A stretch of 64,000 nt of DNA from NCBI RefSeq assembly GCF_017352135.1, contig NZ_CP071454.1:3063001-3127000 (forward strand), in the 5' to 3' direction. The DNA comes from Rhizobium lentis (lineage in GTDB: Bacteria > Pseudomonadota > Alphaproteobacteria > Rhizobiales > Rhizobiaceae). Made by a program: the position numbers and the translations under genes. Below the pieces are notes generated by a model. That model was not told the DNA's origin. It ran no database searches and worked only from the letters and a program-made list of their open reading frames with translations. Below, piece by piece: positions 44,469 to 54,534 of the stretch; the first letter of the stretch is position 1, and each line of letters begins with the position of its first letter.

Positions 44469-44588
44469 TCGGCCAAATCCATCGTGAACGGCGCCCGCCA
44501 TCTTTTTATTGTATGCTGAGCTGTGTAAAAAAGTGGAAGGCCGCCTGCTTCGAGCCGAGGCCTGAAGGTTCATGGAGGTGAATAATCA

Positions 44589-45290
44589 ATGGCAATGCAT
44601 CGATCGCCGCTCGGCCTCCTTGCCTTCCTTCTTTTCGCCTCCGCTCCCATCTCCACGCGCGCTGCCGATTGTGGCAGCACGGCCTCGCCGAAGCTCGACT
44701 GGCAGGAGTGCACGAAGAAAAACCTGATGCTGCAGGGCAGTGATCTCGAAGGCGCCAACCTCTTCAGCACCGATTTTTCGCTGACCGATCTCAGCGGCGC
44801 AAACGTCAAATCCGCCAATCTGGAAAAGGCGACTTTGGTGCGCGCCTCGCTTGAAGGCGCGCATGCCGAGGGCGCCAACTTCGCCAAGATCGAGGCCTAT
44901 CGCTCCAGCTTCGCCAATATTGCCGCTGACGGCGCGTCCTTTGCCGGCGCCGAGCTGCAGCGCGCCAATTTTGCCGGCGCCCGGCTCTCCGGCGCGAGCT
45001 TCGAAAAGGCCGAACTCGGCCGTGCCGATTTCGACAAGGCAGTGCTGACGGGGGCGAAATTCGCTTTCGCCAATCTCTCCCGCGCCGATCTCTCCCACGC
45101 CACCTTCGACGGCCCGGCGATGTTCGACCGCGCCTTCATGTTCCTGACCCGCATCGAAGGCCTCGATCTCTCGGCCGCAACCGGGCTTGAACAGGCGCAG
45201 ATCGAGCTTGCCTGCGGCGATGCCTCGACAAAATTGCCGGCAGGACTCTCCGCCCCTTCAACCTGGCCATGTCCTGCCGAGCACGAGTAA
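44589..45290 (+). CDS. Secreted pentapeptide-repeat protein
   Basis: A 233-aa protein with a signal peptide (about 1-24, cleavage after TRA) and about 25 consecutive A(N/D)LXX repeats (about residues 50-180), which fold into a right-handed beta helix. Two cysteine pairs flank the repeats (about 27/38 and 211/229). The function is unknown; such proteins often bind or mimic surfaces. GGAGG lies 14 nt before the ATG. Confidence 0.88.
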   Translation: MAMHRSPLGLLAFLLFASAPISTRAADCGSTASPKLDWQECTKKNLMLQGSDLEGANLFSTDFSLTDLSGANVKSANLEKATLVRASLEGAHAEGANFAKIEAYRSSFANIAADGASFAGAELQRANFAGARLSGASFEKAELGRADFDKAVLTGAKFAFANLSRADLSHATFDGPAMFDRAFMFLTRIEGLDLSAATGLEQAQIELACGDASTKLPAGLSAPSTWPCPAEHE

Positions 45291-45375
45291 TTTCTCGGGC
45301 TTTGCAGCGATTCCGTGCGGGTTGAGAAAGCCTATGGCAGCAATGCCTGGCCGGCCCGGGAATGTCGGGTTTGAT

Positions 45376-45648
45376 CTAGTGCAATCTCAACTCTCCAATG
45401 ACGCGACGCCATTCATTCGGTCCGATCAGCCGCTGATGGCTATAGCGGACGGAATGCAGCGGCCCGTCGAGGTTGGACTGCCAGAAGTCGAGGAATTTGT
45501 GCATTTCCGGAAAGCCCGGGGCGAGATCGTAATCCTGCCAGACATAGGTCTGCAGAACGGATTCGAAATCCGGGAGGCGGTAGAGGATGTGGGCAGTGGT
45601 AAGGCCGTAACCGCTGAGCTGGCGCTCTAGATCCGATGAAAATTGCAT
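45376..45648 (-). CDS. usg: Usg family protein
   Basis: A 90-aa protein matching the small alpha-proteobacterial Usg family, with LSGYGLTTAHILYRLPDF and YDLAPGFPEMHKFLDFW. The function is unknown. It is divergent from groES, 278 bp apart. No signal peptide. Confidence 0.85.
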   Translation of the reverse strand: MQFSSDLERQLSGYGLTTAHILYRLPDFESVLQTYVWQDYDLAPGFPEMHKFLDFWQSNLDGPLHSVRYSHQRLIGPNEWRRVIGELRLH

Positions 45649-45751
45649 GCTTCATCTCCGTTTCACGACAACGAGAAGGTGGCGCATATCTTGGCGTCCA
45701 TCAACGGGATTCTCAACGCAACGGCGGTTTTTCTTGTTCCTTCTCAGCGTG

Positions 45752-45778
45752 TTAGCAGCCACTCTAGCTGAGTGCTAA
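45752..45778. promoter_or_regulatory. CIRCE operator (HrcA site) of groESL
   Basis: TTAGCAGCC - 9 nt - GAGTGCTAA. The right arm fits the consensus TTAGCACTC-N9-GAGTGCTAA exactly, and the left arm deviates at two positions. It lies 148 bp before the groES ATG. HrcA should repress the operon until heat shock. Confidence 0.9.
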
Positions 45779-45926
45779 TTTTTTTCTCTGCGCCCCTTGA
45801 AATGGAAAAATTGCAAAACCAGATCAATGCGCGCAAACGCTCGACAGGGGTTTGCACCCGCCCGGACTGGTCATCCGGTCCGGCCAGGGGAACAACATCG
45901 TTATTGTTTGTCCATTGGAGGAAAAC

Positions 45927-46241
45927 ATGTCGTTCCGACCGCTTCATGACCGCATTCTCGTCCGCCGCGTCGATTCCGAGGAAAAGACCAAGGGCGGCAT
46001 CATCATTCCCGACACCGCCAAGGAAAAGCCGCAGGAGGGCGAGGTCATCGCCGTGGGCCCGGGTGCACGCAACGATGCCGGCCAGATCCAAGCGCTCGAC
46101 GTCAAGGTCGGCGATCGCATCCTGTTCGGCAAATGGTCCGGCACGGAGATCAAGATCAACGGCGAGGACCTGCTGATCATGAAGGAAAGCGACGTCATGG
46201 GCGTTATCGAAGCCCAGACGGCCGAAAAGATCGCCGCCTGA
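45927..46241 (+). CDS. groES: Co-chaperonin GroES
   Basis: A 104-aa Cpn10 with [11 protein letters not shown] at the N-terminus and the mobile loop [17 protein letters not shown] (about residues 18-34). The heptameric lid of GroEL. GGAGG lies 8 nt before the ATG at 45927. It is regulated by the upstream CIRCE and followed 50 nt later by groEL. Confidence 0.97.
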   Translation: MSFRPLHDRILVRRVDSEEKTKGGIIIPDTAKEKPQEGEVIAVGPGARNDAGQIQALDVKVGDRILFGKWSGTEIKINGEDLLIMKESDVMGVIEAQTAEKIAA

Positions 46242-46288
46242 GGCGTTCTCCGCGCATTAGTCAAAAAGCTGCCTATTGAAGGAGTTAA

Positions 46289-47920
<1,632 letters not shown>

Positions 47921-47930
47921 GCGATCGCTC

Positions 47931-47956
47931 GGCCCGCTCTGCCCTCGGGGCGGGCC
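47931..47956 (+). terminator. Hairpin after groEL
   Basis: GGCCCGC (47931-47937) and GCGGGCC (47950-47956) form a 7-bp stem 11 nt after the groEL stop. There is no T tract, so it may be a weak or Rho-assisted end. Confidence 0.4.
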
Positions 47957-48014
47957 TCCCTACGCACAATAGAATGAACCAAGTTCCATCGGTCGACATC
48001 AATGGAGCCGAGCT

Positions 48015-48449
48015 ATGAGAAAGGAAAGCATCAGCAATTCTCCCCAGCAGAATGCCGTGGCGGCGATCAGCGCGGCGCACCTGCTTCATCCGGCGGAGCA
48101 TTTCAGCCACCCGCGCGACGTGCTTGCCGCCGCCGACATCGGCAATGAAGAGAAGCGGGCCATTCTCGCTTCGTGGGCATCCGATATTTTCGCGGTCGAA
48201 TCCGTACCTGCTCTTCGCCTATATCCCGGGGCGGAACGAGCCGTCTCCTATGACGAGATCCTTGAAGCTCTGAAGACCTTGGACAAGGGCGACCGGCTAT
48301 CTGAAGGCCAAGCCTCGTCCGCTTCCGCGAGCGCCAACGCAGGTACCCATAGGACCCGTCACCGGAAACTGACGGCACGCCGGCTTCCAGGTCTTGGCGT
48401 GTGCAGCTACTGGAAAGGAGGACGGCGCCGGCAGTTATTCGAAACCTGA
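48015..48449 (+). CDS. Conserved hypothetical protein next to stress genes
   Basis: A 144-aa protein. Residues 24-90 hold a well-formed block, LLHPAEHFSHPRDVLAAADI, then EEKRAILASWASDIFAVES, PALRLYPGAERAVSYDEIL. It resembles a small rhizobial family of unknown function with the same ILASWASD-AVES-PALR pattern. The C-terminal 50 residues are basic, low-complexity and look unconserved, perhaps after a frameshift. The ATG at 48015 has GGAG 8 nt upstream. Confidence 0.65.
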   Translation: MRKESISNSPQQNAVAAISAAHLLHPAEHFSHPRDVLAAADIGNEEKRAILASWASDIFAVESVPALRLYPGAERAVSYDEILEALKTLDKGDRLSEGQASSASASANAGTHRTRHRKLTARRLPGLGVCSYWKGGRRRQLFET

Positions 48450-48536
48450 CCCCCAACTACCTGCCGTGCATGCCTTTTGAGGATGCAGGCATGATTTTTA
48501 CCGACGACTCTTTGCTCAACTGAGGAGGTTTTGCCG

Positions 48537-49631
48537 ATGAAGATCGCCCAGATTGCACCGCTCGCCGAGAGCGTTCCGCCGAAGCTGTACGGGGGAACCG
48601 AGCGGATCGTTTCCTATCTCACAGAAGAACTCGTCGCGCAGGGACATGACGTTACGCTTTTTGCGAGCGGCGATTCTGTCAGTCGTGCGAGACTGCTGTC
48701 ATGTGCGAACGTTGCACTGCGGCTCAACCCGGCCGTCAAAGACCACCTGCCGCACCAGGTCGTTATGTTGGAGGAGATCCGCCAACGGGCGCATGAGTTC
48801 GACGTTCTCCATTTCCACATCGATCTCTTGCATTTCCCGTTGATCCGCGATTTCGCCGACCGCACGGTCACCACGCTGCATGGGCGACTCGACCTGCCGG
48901 ATCTCAAGCCGTTCTACACGGCGTTCCCAGATATTCCGCTGGTGTCGATCTCCAACGACCAGCGCCGTCCGATGCCACCGGTCGACTGGCGTGGAACGGT
49001 CTATCATGGTCTGCCCGCCGATCTTCTTCCCTTCACCGAGAAACCCAAGGGCAACTACCTTGCCTTCCTCGGCCGCATTTCGCCGGAAAAGCGGCCCGAC
49101 CGCGCCATTCAGATTGCGGCAAAGGTCGGAATGACGCTGAAGATCGCCGCCAAGATCGACAATGCCGACAAGGCCTATTGGGAGACCGTCATCGAGCCGA
49201 TGGTAAAGAGCCACCCGAATGTAGAATTCATCGGCGAGATCGGTGAACTTGAGAAGGCTGACTTCCTTGGGAATGCGGGCGCTCTGCTCTTCCCGATCGA
49301 CTGGCCGGAGCCCTTCGGGCTGGTGATGATCGAGGCCATGGCCTGCGGCACGCCGGTGATCGCTTTCGGTTGCGGCTCGGTTCCCGAGGTCATCGACAAT
49401 GGCATCTCCGGCATCCTGGTCGACAGCGTAACCGAGGCAGCCGAAAACGTCGAATGGGCCCTCCGCCTCGATCGGCGCAGGGTGCGGTCCGCCTTCGAAA
49501 AGCGCTTCACCGCACAACGAATGGCGGGTGACTATCTCGACATCTATCGCAACCTGCCGGGCGTTCGCACCAAAGCCGTGCCCATCCGCCGGTCGAATGG
49601 TCAAGCGCTCGACCTGCAGGCTGTCGCCTGA
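48537..49631 (+). CDS. Glycosyltransferase family 4 protein
   Basis: A 364-aa GT-B fold enzyme using a nucleotide sugar. The N-terminus KIAQIAPLAESVPPKLYGGTERIVSYL carries the acceptor-side glycine motif (GGTER). The donor-site block is in FLGRISPEKRPDRAIQIA and the E-x7-E motif in EPFGLVMIEAMACGTPVIAF (about residues 261-280). The start is the ATG at 48537, 9 nt after GAGGAG. It is followed by a debranching-type glucosidase gene 14 nt on, so the two are probably an operon in glycan or compatible-solute metabolism. Confidence 0.9.
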   Translation: MKIAQIAPLAESVPPKLYGGTERIVSYLTEELVAQGHDVTLFASGDSVSRARLLSCANVALRLNPAVKDHLPHQVVMLEEIRQRAHEFDVLHFHIDLLHFPLIRDFADRTVTTLHGRLDLPDLKPFYTAFPDIPLVSISNDQRRPMPPVDWRGTVYHGLPADLLPFTEKPKGNYLAFLGRISPEKRPDRAIQIAAKVGMTLKIAAKIDNADKAYWETVIEPMVKSHPNVEFIGEIGELEKADFLGNAGALLFPIDWPEPFGLVMIEAMACGTPVIAFGCGSVPEVIDNGISGILVDSVTEAAENVEWALRLDRRRVRSAFEKRFTAQRMAGDYLDIYRNLPGVRTKAVPIRRSNGQALDLQAVA

Positions 49632-49645
49632 GGCAAGGAGGAGAC

Positions 49646-51856
49646 ATGTCGAACGTGTCTGCGGACAGCATTCCCGCCACAGCATCGTCAGGGCTGGCGG
49701 CGCCGGTCGCTCAGTTTTTCATTCCGGCCGCCGCATCGTTGCAGGAGCGCCGGCCCCGCACCTTGAAGCACGGCGACACTTTTGCCGTCTTCGACCATAA
49801 TGGCGATGCTCTTTCCGGTCCCGGCAGTCCGGAAGGTCTTTTCCACCGGGACACCCGTCATCTCTCGCATCTTTACCTGACGATCAACGGACAGCGGCCG
49901 ATGCTTCTGTCGTCGACGCTGCGGGATGACAACGCCACGCTGACCTGCGATCTCACCAATCCCGATCAGTTCGATAAGAAAGGAAGGCTGGTTCTGGGCC
50001 ATGACCTGATTCATCTGCGCAGATCGCGCTTTCTCTGGAATGCCTGTTGTTATGAACGATTGGCCGTGAGGAATTATGACGAGCTGCGGCAACATGTCCG
50101 CATTCAGATCGCTTTCGGGGCCGATTTCGCCGATCTGTTCGAAGTCCGCGGCACCGCAAGGGCAAGGCGAGGGCGCCATCTTCCCGCAGTCGTCGAACAG
50201 GATTGGATTCTGCTTTCCTATATTGGCCTGGACGATCGCACGCGCTCGACGCGCCTTTCGTTCATGCCGGAACCGGCCGAGATTCGCAGCGACCTTGTCA
50301 CCTACGACCTCTATCTGGAGCCGCACGAGACCAAGTCGCTCTTCATCCAGATCGGCTGCGACCATACCTCCGCCGACCGACTAAGCCGCCTTTCATTCTT
50401 CCTGGCTTTGCGGGATGCTCGCCGGGCCTTGCGCGCCTCTTCCTCGCGCGCGGCGTCGATCGCGACGTCCAACGAGATCTTCAACGAAGTCGCGCGGCGC
50501 AGCACCTCCGACCTATACATGCTGATCACCGACAAGCGGGAAGGTCCTTATCCCTACGCCGGTATTCCCTGGTTCAGCACCGTTTTCGGCCGCGATGCCC
50601 TGATCACGGCCCTTGAGACACTGTGGCTCGATCCGGAGATCGCCCGCGGGGTTCTCGGTCATCTGGCAGCCAACCAGGCGACAAACATCGATCCCGCCTC
50701 GGACGCCGAGCCGGGCAAGATCCTGCACGAAGTGCGTTGCGGCGAAATGGCTGAACTTGGCGAGGTTCCCTTCCGGCGTTACTACGGCAGCATCGACTCG
50801 ACGCCGCTGTTCGTGATGCTGGCCGGGCACTATCTTAAACGAACCGGTGATCTTGCGACCATCGACCGTCTCCTGCCGAATCTCGAAGCGGCGCTGACGT
50901 GGATCGACGAACATGGGGATCGCGATGGCGATGGCTTCGTCGAATACGGACGGCTGACGGAAGAAGGACTGATCAATCAGGCGTGGAAGGATAGCAACGA
51001 CTCGGTCTTCCATGCCGATGGCACGTTGGCCCGGGGCCCGATCGCGATCGCCGAAGTCCAGGCCTATGTCTATGGCGCTTGGCAAAGTGCTGCCGAAATC
51101 TTCCGTTGGACCGGAAAGCCGGAACGCGCGGCGAGCTTCCTCGCGCGCTCGGAGGGACTGCGCCGCGCCTTCGACATGAGCTTCTTCGATGACGAACTTG
51201 GCACCTATGTCTTGGCTCTCGACGGCGATAAACGGCCCTGCCGGGTCCGATCCTCCAATGCCGGTCATGCTCTGTTCAGCGGTATTGCTTATCCCGAACG
51301 GGTCGCACAAGTGACTCGCACCCTGATGAATGCCTCGTCCTTCTGTGGCTGGGGTATCCGCACTATCCCCTCCACCGAAGCCCGTTACAACCCGATGAGC
51401 TACCACAATGGTTCGATCTGGCCACATGACAATGCCTTGATCGCCAGTGGCCTTGCCCGCTATGGCTATCGCGCCGAAGCCGCGAAGATTTTCGAGGGGC
51501 TTTTTGCCGCTGCGACTTATATCGACCTGCGGCGGCTTCCCGAACTCCTCTGCGGCTTGCCGCGTCAGCGCGCACGCGGACCGACCTCCTATCCGGTCGC
51601 CTGCTCGCCTCAAGCATGGGCCGCAGCAGCCCCTTTGTCGCTGCTGCAATCCTGTCTTGGCCTCGACTTCGATCCGAACAGCTTGCAGATCAGCTTCAGC
51701 GTGCCGCGACTTCCCTCGTTCCTCGATGAGGTGATCTTGCGACGCCTGCGGATCGGCGATGGCTCGGCTGACGTGGCCATCCGCCGGTCACGACACCAGG
51801 TCGTGGTCGATGTGATCAATCGACGAGGCAATGTCCGCGTGCTCACCACGGTCTGA
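49646..51856 (+). CDS. Amylo-alpha-1,6-glucosidase / glycogen debranching-type enzyme
   Basis: A 736-aa protein. The N-terminal domain (about 35-250) resembles the glycogen debranching N-terminal domain (DHNGDALSGPGSPEGLFHRDTRHLS). The C-terminal (alpha/alpha)6 barrel has GIPWFSTVFGRDALITAL (about residues 309-326), GLINQAWKDSNDSVFH (acidic catalytic candidate in NQAWKDS) and YHNGSIWPHDNALIA. This pairs naturally with the GT4 gene just upstream. The true substrate (alpha-glucan or stress solute) is unknown. Confidence 0.9.
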   Translation: MSNVSADSIPATASSGLAAPVAQFFIPAAASLQERRPRTLKHGDTFAVFDHNGDALSGPGSPEGLFHRDTRHLSHLYLTINGQRPMLLSSTLRDDNATLTCDLTNPDQFDKKGRLVLGHDLIHLRRSRFLWNACCYERLAVRNYDELRQHVRIQIAFGADFADLFEVRGTARARRGRHLPAVVEQDWILLSYIGLDDRTRSTRLSFMPEPAEIRSDLVTYDLYLEPHETKSLFIQIGCDHTSADRLSRLSFFLALRDARRALRASSSRAASIATSNEIFNEVARRSTSDLYMLITDKREGPYPYAGIPWFSTVFGRDALITALETLWLDPEIARGVLGHLAANQATNIDPASDAEPGKILHEVRCGEMAELGEVPFRRYYGSIDSTPLFVMLAGHYLKRTGDLATIDRLLPNLEAALTWIDEHGDRDGDGFVEYGRLTEEGLINQAWKDSNDSVFHADGTLARGPIAIAEVQAYVYGAWQSAAEIFRWTGKPERAASFLARSEGLRRAFDMSFFDDELGTYVLALDGDKRPCRVRSSNAGHALFSGIAYPERVAQVTRTLMNASSFCGWGIRTIPSTEARYNPMSYHNGSIWPHDNALIASGLARYGYRAEAAKIFEGLFAAATYIDLRRLPELLCGLPRQRARGPTSYPVACSPQAWAAAAPLSLLQSCLGLDFDPNSLQISFSVPRLPSFLDEVILRRLRIGDGSADVAIRRSRHQVVVDVINRRGNVRVLTTV

Positions 51857-51872
51857 TGAAGGACGCTGCGGG

Positions 51873-51893
51873 AAGGCGGGTACCCGCCTTTTT
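51873..51893. terminator. Bidirectional intrinsic terminator between convergent genes
   Basis: AAGGCGGG (51873-51880) and CCCGCCTT (51883-51890) followed by TTT. It is positioned between the glucosidase stop at 51856 and the end of the convergent small gene at 51894. Confidence 0.75.
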
Positions 51894-52115
51894 CTAATCC
51901 GGTTCCTCTTCATCTGACCGCAGCAGATCAACGAGCGCAGCAACCCTGCCTGTCGGCAAATGCCGGCCTTCAGCTATCAAAGCCTCGTCATTGCTCGCCC
52001 ATGCGAATGCCTCGGCAAGCTCAGCCTGGGTTGCACCTGTCGCGATGATCTCCGCCACAAACATCTTATCGGCGGGCCCAAGGACGGCGACGACGTCGTC
52101 TGAAGTCATTGTCAT
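51894..52115 (-). CDS. Small conserved hypothetical protein
   Basis: A 73-aa acidic protein, mostly helical, with VVAVLGPADKMFVAEIIATG and a helix-turn-helix-like QAELAEAFAWASND, then GRHLPTGRVAALVDLL. The ATG at 52115 is preceded by AGGAG at 8-nt spacing and is favoured over 52121. Similar small proteins occur in other rhizobia (recollection). No function known. Confidence 0.7.
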   Translation of the reverse strand: MTMTSDDVVAVLGPADKMFVAEIIATGATQAELAEAFAWASNDEALIAEGRHLPTGRVAALVDLLRSDEEEPD

Positions 52116-52198
52116 AGCCATTGCTCCTCGCTCAAGTTCCAAGACATATGGTGACGCCTTCGAAAAGGTCAATTTTTTTCGTTGAGAAATTCGATCCT

Positions 52199-52226
52199 CT
52201 TGAAACGATAAAGCACTGAATTATAT
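52199..52226 (+). promoter_or_regulatory. Possible heat-shock (RpoH-type) promoter for the hsp20 unit
   Basis: CTTGAA at 52199-52204 and a TATATC-like -10 after 17 bp fit the alpha-proteobacterial RpoH pattern loosely. It lies about 30 bp before the ROSE-like leader, giving a leader of about 100 nt. Confidence 0.4.
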
Positions 52227-52249
52227 CAGTATTGTCGATCGCCAAACAG

Positions 52250-52327
52250 GGATCGACACAAAGTCCAGGAGACGCCAGTCGCTCTTGGCGTCTCCTTGTG
52301 TCCATGTTGCTTGCAAGGAGGATATGG
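52250..52327 (+). promoter_or_regulatory. ROSE-type RNA thermometer in the hsp20 leader
   Basis: Two hairpins precede the start codon. The first has a 10-bp perfect stem GGAGACGCCA (52268-52277) / TGGCGTCTCC (52286-52295), extended by GACACAA / TTGTGTC. The second pairs TTGCT (52307-52311) with AGGAG (52316-52320) across TGCA, with a G-G opposition. That is exactly the UUGCU/AGGA core of ROSE elements, which masks the ribosome site until the temperature rises. ROSE leaders are known before rhizobial small heat-shock genes. Confidence 0.82.
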
Positions 52328-52329
52328 CT

Positions 52330-52806
52330 ATGAGGACAAACCTCGATTTTTCCCCTCTGTTCCGGTCGAGCATCGGCTTCGAGCGGATGTTGAACGCGCT
52401 TGAGGCCGCAGGCCGCGCCGAGACAATGGATAACTGGCCGCCCTACGATATCGTCAAAACCGGTGAGGACGAATACCGCATTGCGATGGCAGTCGCGGGC
52501 TTCTCGCAGGACGAGTTGGCGGTCACTCAAGAGCAGAACGTGCTCGTCGTATCGGGGCAGAAGGCCAACGGCGAGGATGTTCAGTACCTGCATCGCGGCA
52601 TTTCCGGACGCTCGTTCCAGCGTCGGTTCGAACTGGCCGATCATGTCAAGGTAACCGACGCCGGTCTCGTCAAAGGTCTGCTGACCATCGATCTGAAGCG
52701 TGAAATTCCTGAAGAGATGAAGCCGCGCCAAATCGCGATCGAAACGGATGGCGCAATGCCGAAGGCCGAGACCAAGCGGATCGAGGCCGGGGAGCAGGCG
52801 GCTTAA
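52330..52806 (+). CDS. Small heat-shock protein Hsp20 (IbpA type)
   Basis: A 158-aa ATP-independent holdase. The alpha-crystallin domain covers about residues 38-130 (NWPPYDIVKTGEDEYRIAMAVAGF ... GRSFQRRFELADHVKV, GLLTIDLKREIPEE). The N-terminus FSPLFRSSIGFERMLNAL matches rhizobial Hsp20 class A. The start at 52330 has AAGGAGG at 8 nt; 52324 would be too close. It is controlled by the ROSE leader and followed 42 nt later by a second hsp20. Confidence 0.93.
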   Translation: MRTNLDFSPLFRSSIGFERMLNALEAAGRAETMDNWPPYDIVKTGEDEYRIAMAVAGFSQDELAVTQEQNVLVVSGQKANGEDVQYLHRGISGRSFQRRFELADHVKVTDAGLVKGLLTIDLKREIPEEMKPRQIAIETDGAMPKAETKRIEAGEQAA

Positions 52807-52848
52807 GTCTTCAGCAGAACCGAAGAACCACGAGAAAGGAGTAACGTC

Positions 52849-53358
52849 ATGAGTGTTCGTGATTTGATTCCCTGGGGTCGCAACAACGGCAATCAAATGC
52901 CGAGTCTCCTTCGGGACGACGACCGCGATCCTTTCCTGTCGCTTCACCGCGAGGTCAATCGGCTGTTCGACGATGTTTTCCGCGGCTTCGGCCCCGGCCT
53001 CCCGTCACTTCGCGGCGCCGGCGGCTTCGGTGCCGGCTGGCCGAGTGTCGAGATCTCGGACACCGACAAGGACATCAAGGTGACGGCCGAAATACCCGGG
53101 CTTGAGGAAAAGGACATTGAGGTCTTCCTAAATGACGGCGTGCTGACCCTGAAGGGTGAGAAGCGTTCGGAAACGGAAGACAAGGGGAAGCAGTTCTCGG
53201 AGCGCTACTATGGCCGCTTCGAGCGGCGCATCCCGCTCGGCACCGAGGTCAAGGAGGACCAGGTCGACGCCGCCTTCAAGAACGGCGTCCTCACCATCAC
53301 TCTGCCTAAGACCGAAAGGGCGCAGTCACAGGTCAAGCGCATCGCGATCAGAAGCTGA
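52849..53358 (+). CDS. Hsp20/alpha-crystallin family protein (class C/HspC type)
   Basis: A 169-aa second small heat-shock protein of a different subclass. The N-terminus SVRDLIPWGRNN is typical of the bacterial class with DPFLSLHREVNRLFDDVF. The alpha-crystallin domain runs about residues 65-165 (WPSVEISDTDKDIKVTAEIPG ... NGVLTITLPKTE). AAGGAG lies 8 nt before the ATG. The two dissimilar Hsp20s may form mixed assemblies. Between this gene and the next is a GC-rich hairpin (about 53360-53397). Confidence 0.94.
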   Translation: MSVRDLIPWGRNNGNQMPSLLRDDDRDPFLSLHREVNRLFDDVFRGFGPGLPSLRGAGGFGAGWPSVEISDTDKDIKVTAEIPGLEEKDIEVFLNDGVLTLKGEKRSETEDKGKQFSERYYGRFERRIPLGTEVKEDQVDAAFKNGVLTITLPKTERAQSQVKRIAIRS

Positions 53359-53424
53359 CGAGCGCGGCGGCCGGCCACCTGGCCAGCCGCCGCTCATCCT
53401 TCGCCGATAGGGAGGGATAGAACC

Positions 53425-54168
53425 ATGGAGACCGCAAGAGACACACATCGGAAAACCCCAATATCTGACACTATCTGCGCGTCGAACGATAACGAACGGC
53501 GCAAACTTTCCTTCGGGCAATCACTGTTTCCCGAAAATGCCGTTGCCCGTATCTTCAAACCGTGCCGCTCCGTTACGACGTCGGGCAAAGCGCGAACGAA
53601 GGGCTGGCGGCTCGTCTTCGAGGGCAGCAGCGCCCCATTCATCGAACCTTTGATGGGTTACACGGGTGATCGCGATATGCTGACGCAGGTGGAACTCGAA
53701 TTTCCCACGCTGCGATCCGCCATCCGGTACGCCGAGCGTCACGGTCTGACTTATGTCGTGCAACGGCCTGCTGCTGCTACGGCAAAGCGTATGACCGGCC
53801 GCCGAACCGAAAAAATGTCGCATGCTTTCGCTGACGCGACACTGGACCGGCTTGGCCTTGCCCCGCTGAGCGAGAGCTACGGGCAGGCCATGGACGGTGC
53901 GACAAGTCGAGGGGATTCTTCCGGTCCGGCGACGTGGTCGTCGCCGATGGACATCGTTGTTGATCCCTCCCTTTCGCTGCAAGCGAAGCGCTCGATCCTT
54001 ATGAATTGGGCCTGGACGGAATATCTTCTCGACCAGGCAACAAACGAAGGCATGCCGGAGAACGACCGGTCGTCGCGTCTCCATGAGGTCGAGCAGGCCC
54101 TGCTTGCCCTCGAGCGGGATATCGAGAGCGCGCAAACACATCCTGTGGCCAATCGGGAAGCTGCATGA
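53425..54168 (+). CDS. NDUFS4/ETC complex I accessory-like protein with extra C-terminal domain
   Basis: A 247-aa protein. Residues about 38-113 match the NDUFS4 (18-kDa complex I) fold: ARIFKPCRSVTTSGKARTKGWRLVFE, then PLMGYTGDRDMLTQVELEF and SAIRYAERHGLTYVV. The housekeeping bacterial protein is only about 100 residues, so the remaining 130 residues are an addition. It ends in a helical region (DPSLSLQAKRSILMNWAWTEYL...) and an acidic C-terminus. It sits in the hsp20-degP-ftsH run and overlaps the next gene by 4 nt. Its role outside complex I is unknown. Confidence 0.8.
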   Translation: METARDTHRKTPISDTICASNDNERRKLSFGQSLFPENAVARIFKPCRSVTTSGKARTKGWRLVFEGSSAPFIEPLMGYTGDRDMLTQVELEFPTLRSAIRYAERHGLTYVVQRPAAATAKRMTGRRTEKMSHAFADATLDRLGLAPLSESYGQAMDGATSRGDSSGPATWSSPMDIVVDPSLSLQAKRSILMNWAWTEYLLDQATNEGMPENDRSSRLHEVEQALLALERDIESAQTHPVANREAA

Positions 54169-54521
54169 GGTGGGTCATGGATCCGCATGTCGTTTTCGAT
54201 TGCCAGAACATTCTTCCGAACAGGTTCGCTTTGTCGCTCGCGGCAGCAGCCCGCGCCCGCGCACTAACGCGGGGTGCCGAACCAAGGCTTGATCCGCGGT
54301 GCGCAAGCGCGAGCGAGGTGGCATTGCAGGAGATTGCTTGCGGTGCGTTCGCCTACGACGAGATGGCGCCCTTTCTGTTCGCATCGCAAGCAGGCGCACG
54401 CTTTTTGCCACCTGCACCCCGCGAAAATCGAGCTTCGCGGCGACGGCCTTTCAAACACTGCCGCCGCACCCGTCGCCTCATCGCACGAGGCGGTCGATCG
54501 ATGATGTCAAACAACAGATGA
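54165..54521 (+). CDS. RNA polymerase omega subunit-like protein
   Basis: A 118-aa protein whose residues about 8-65 line up with rhizobial RpoZ: VVFDCQNILPNRFALSL (RpoZ: DC...NRF.L.L), AARARALTRGAEP and EVALQEIACGAF (RpoZ: RARQISQGA, VALREIA). The basic C-terminal 50 residues have no RpoZ match. It overlaps the preceding stop by ATGA; an in-frame ATG at 54177 is an alternative. It may be a stress-specific omega paralogue or a decoy. The resemblance is by eye and needs an alignment. Confidence 0.7.
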   Translation: MRWVMDPHVVFDCQNILPNRFALSLAAAARARALTRGAEPRLDPRCASASEVALQEIACGAFAYDEMAPFLFASQAGARFLPPAPRENRASRRRPFKHCRRTRRLIARGGRSMMSNNR

Positions 54522-54534
54522 GGAGAAATGAACG

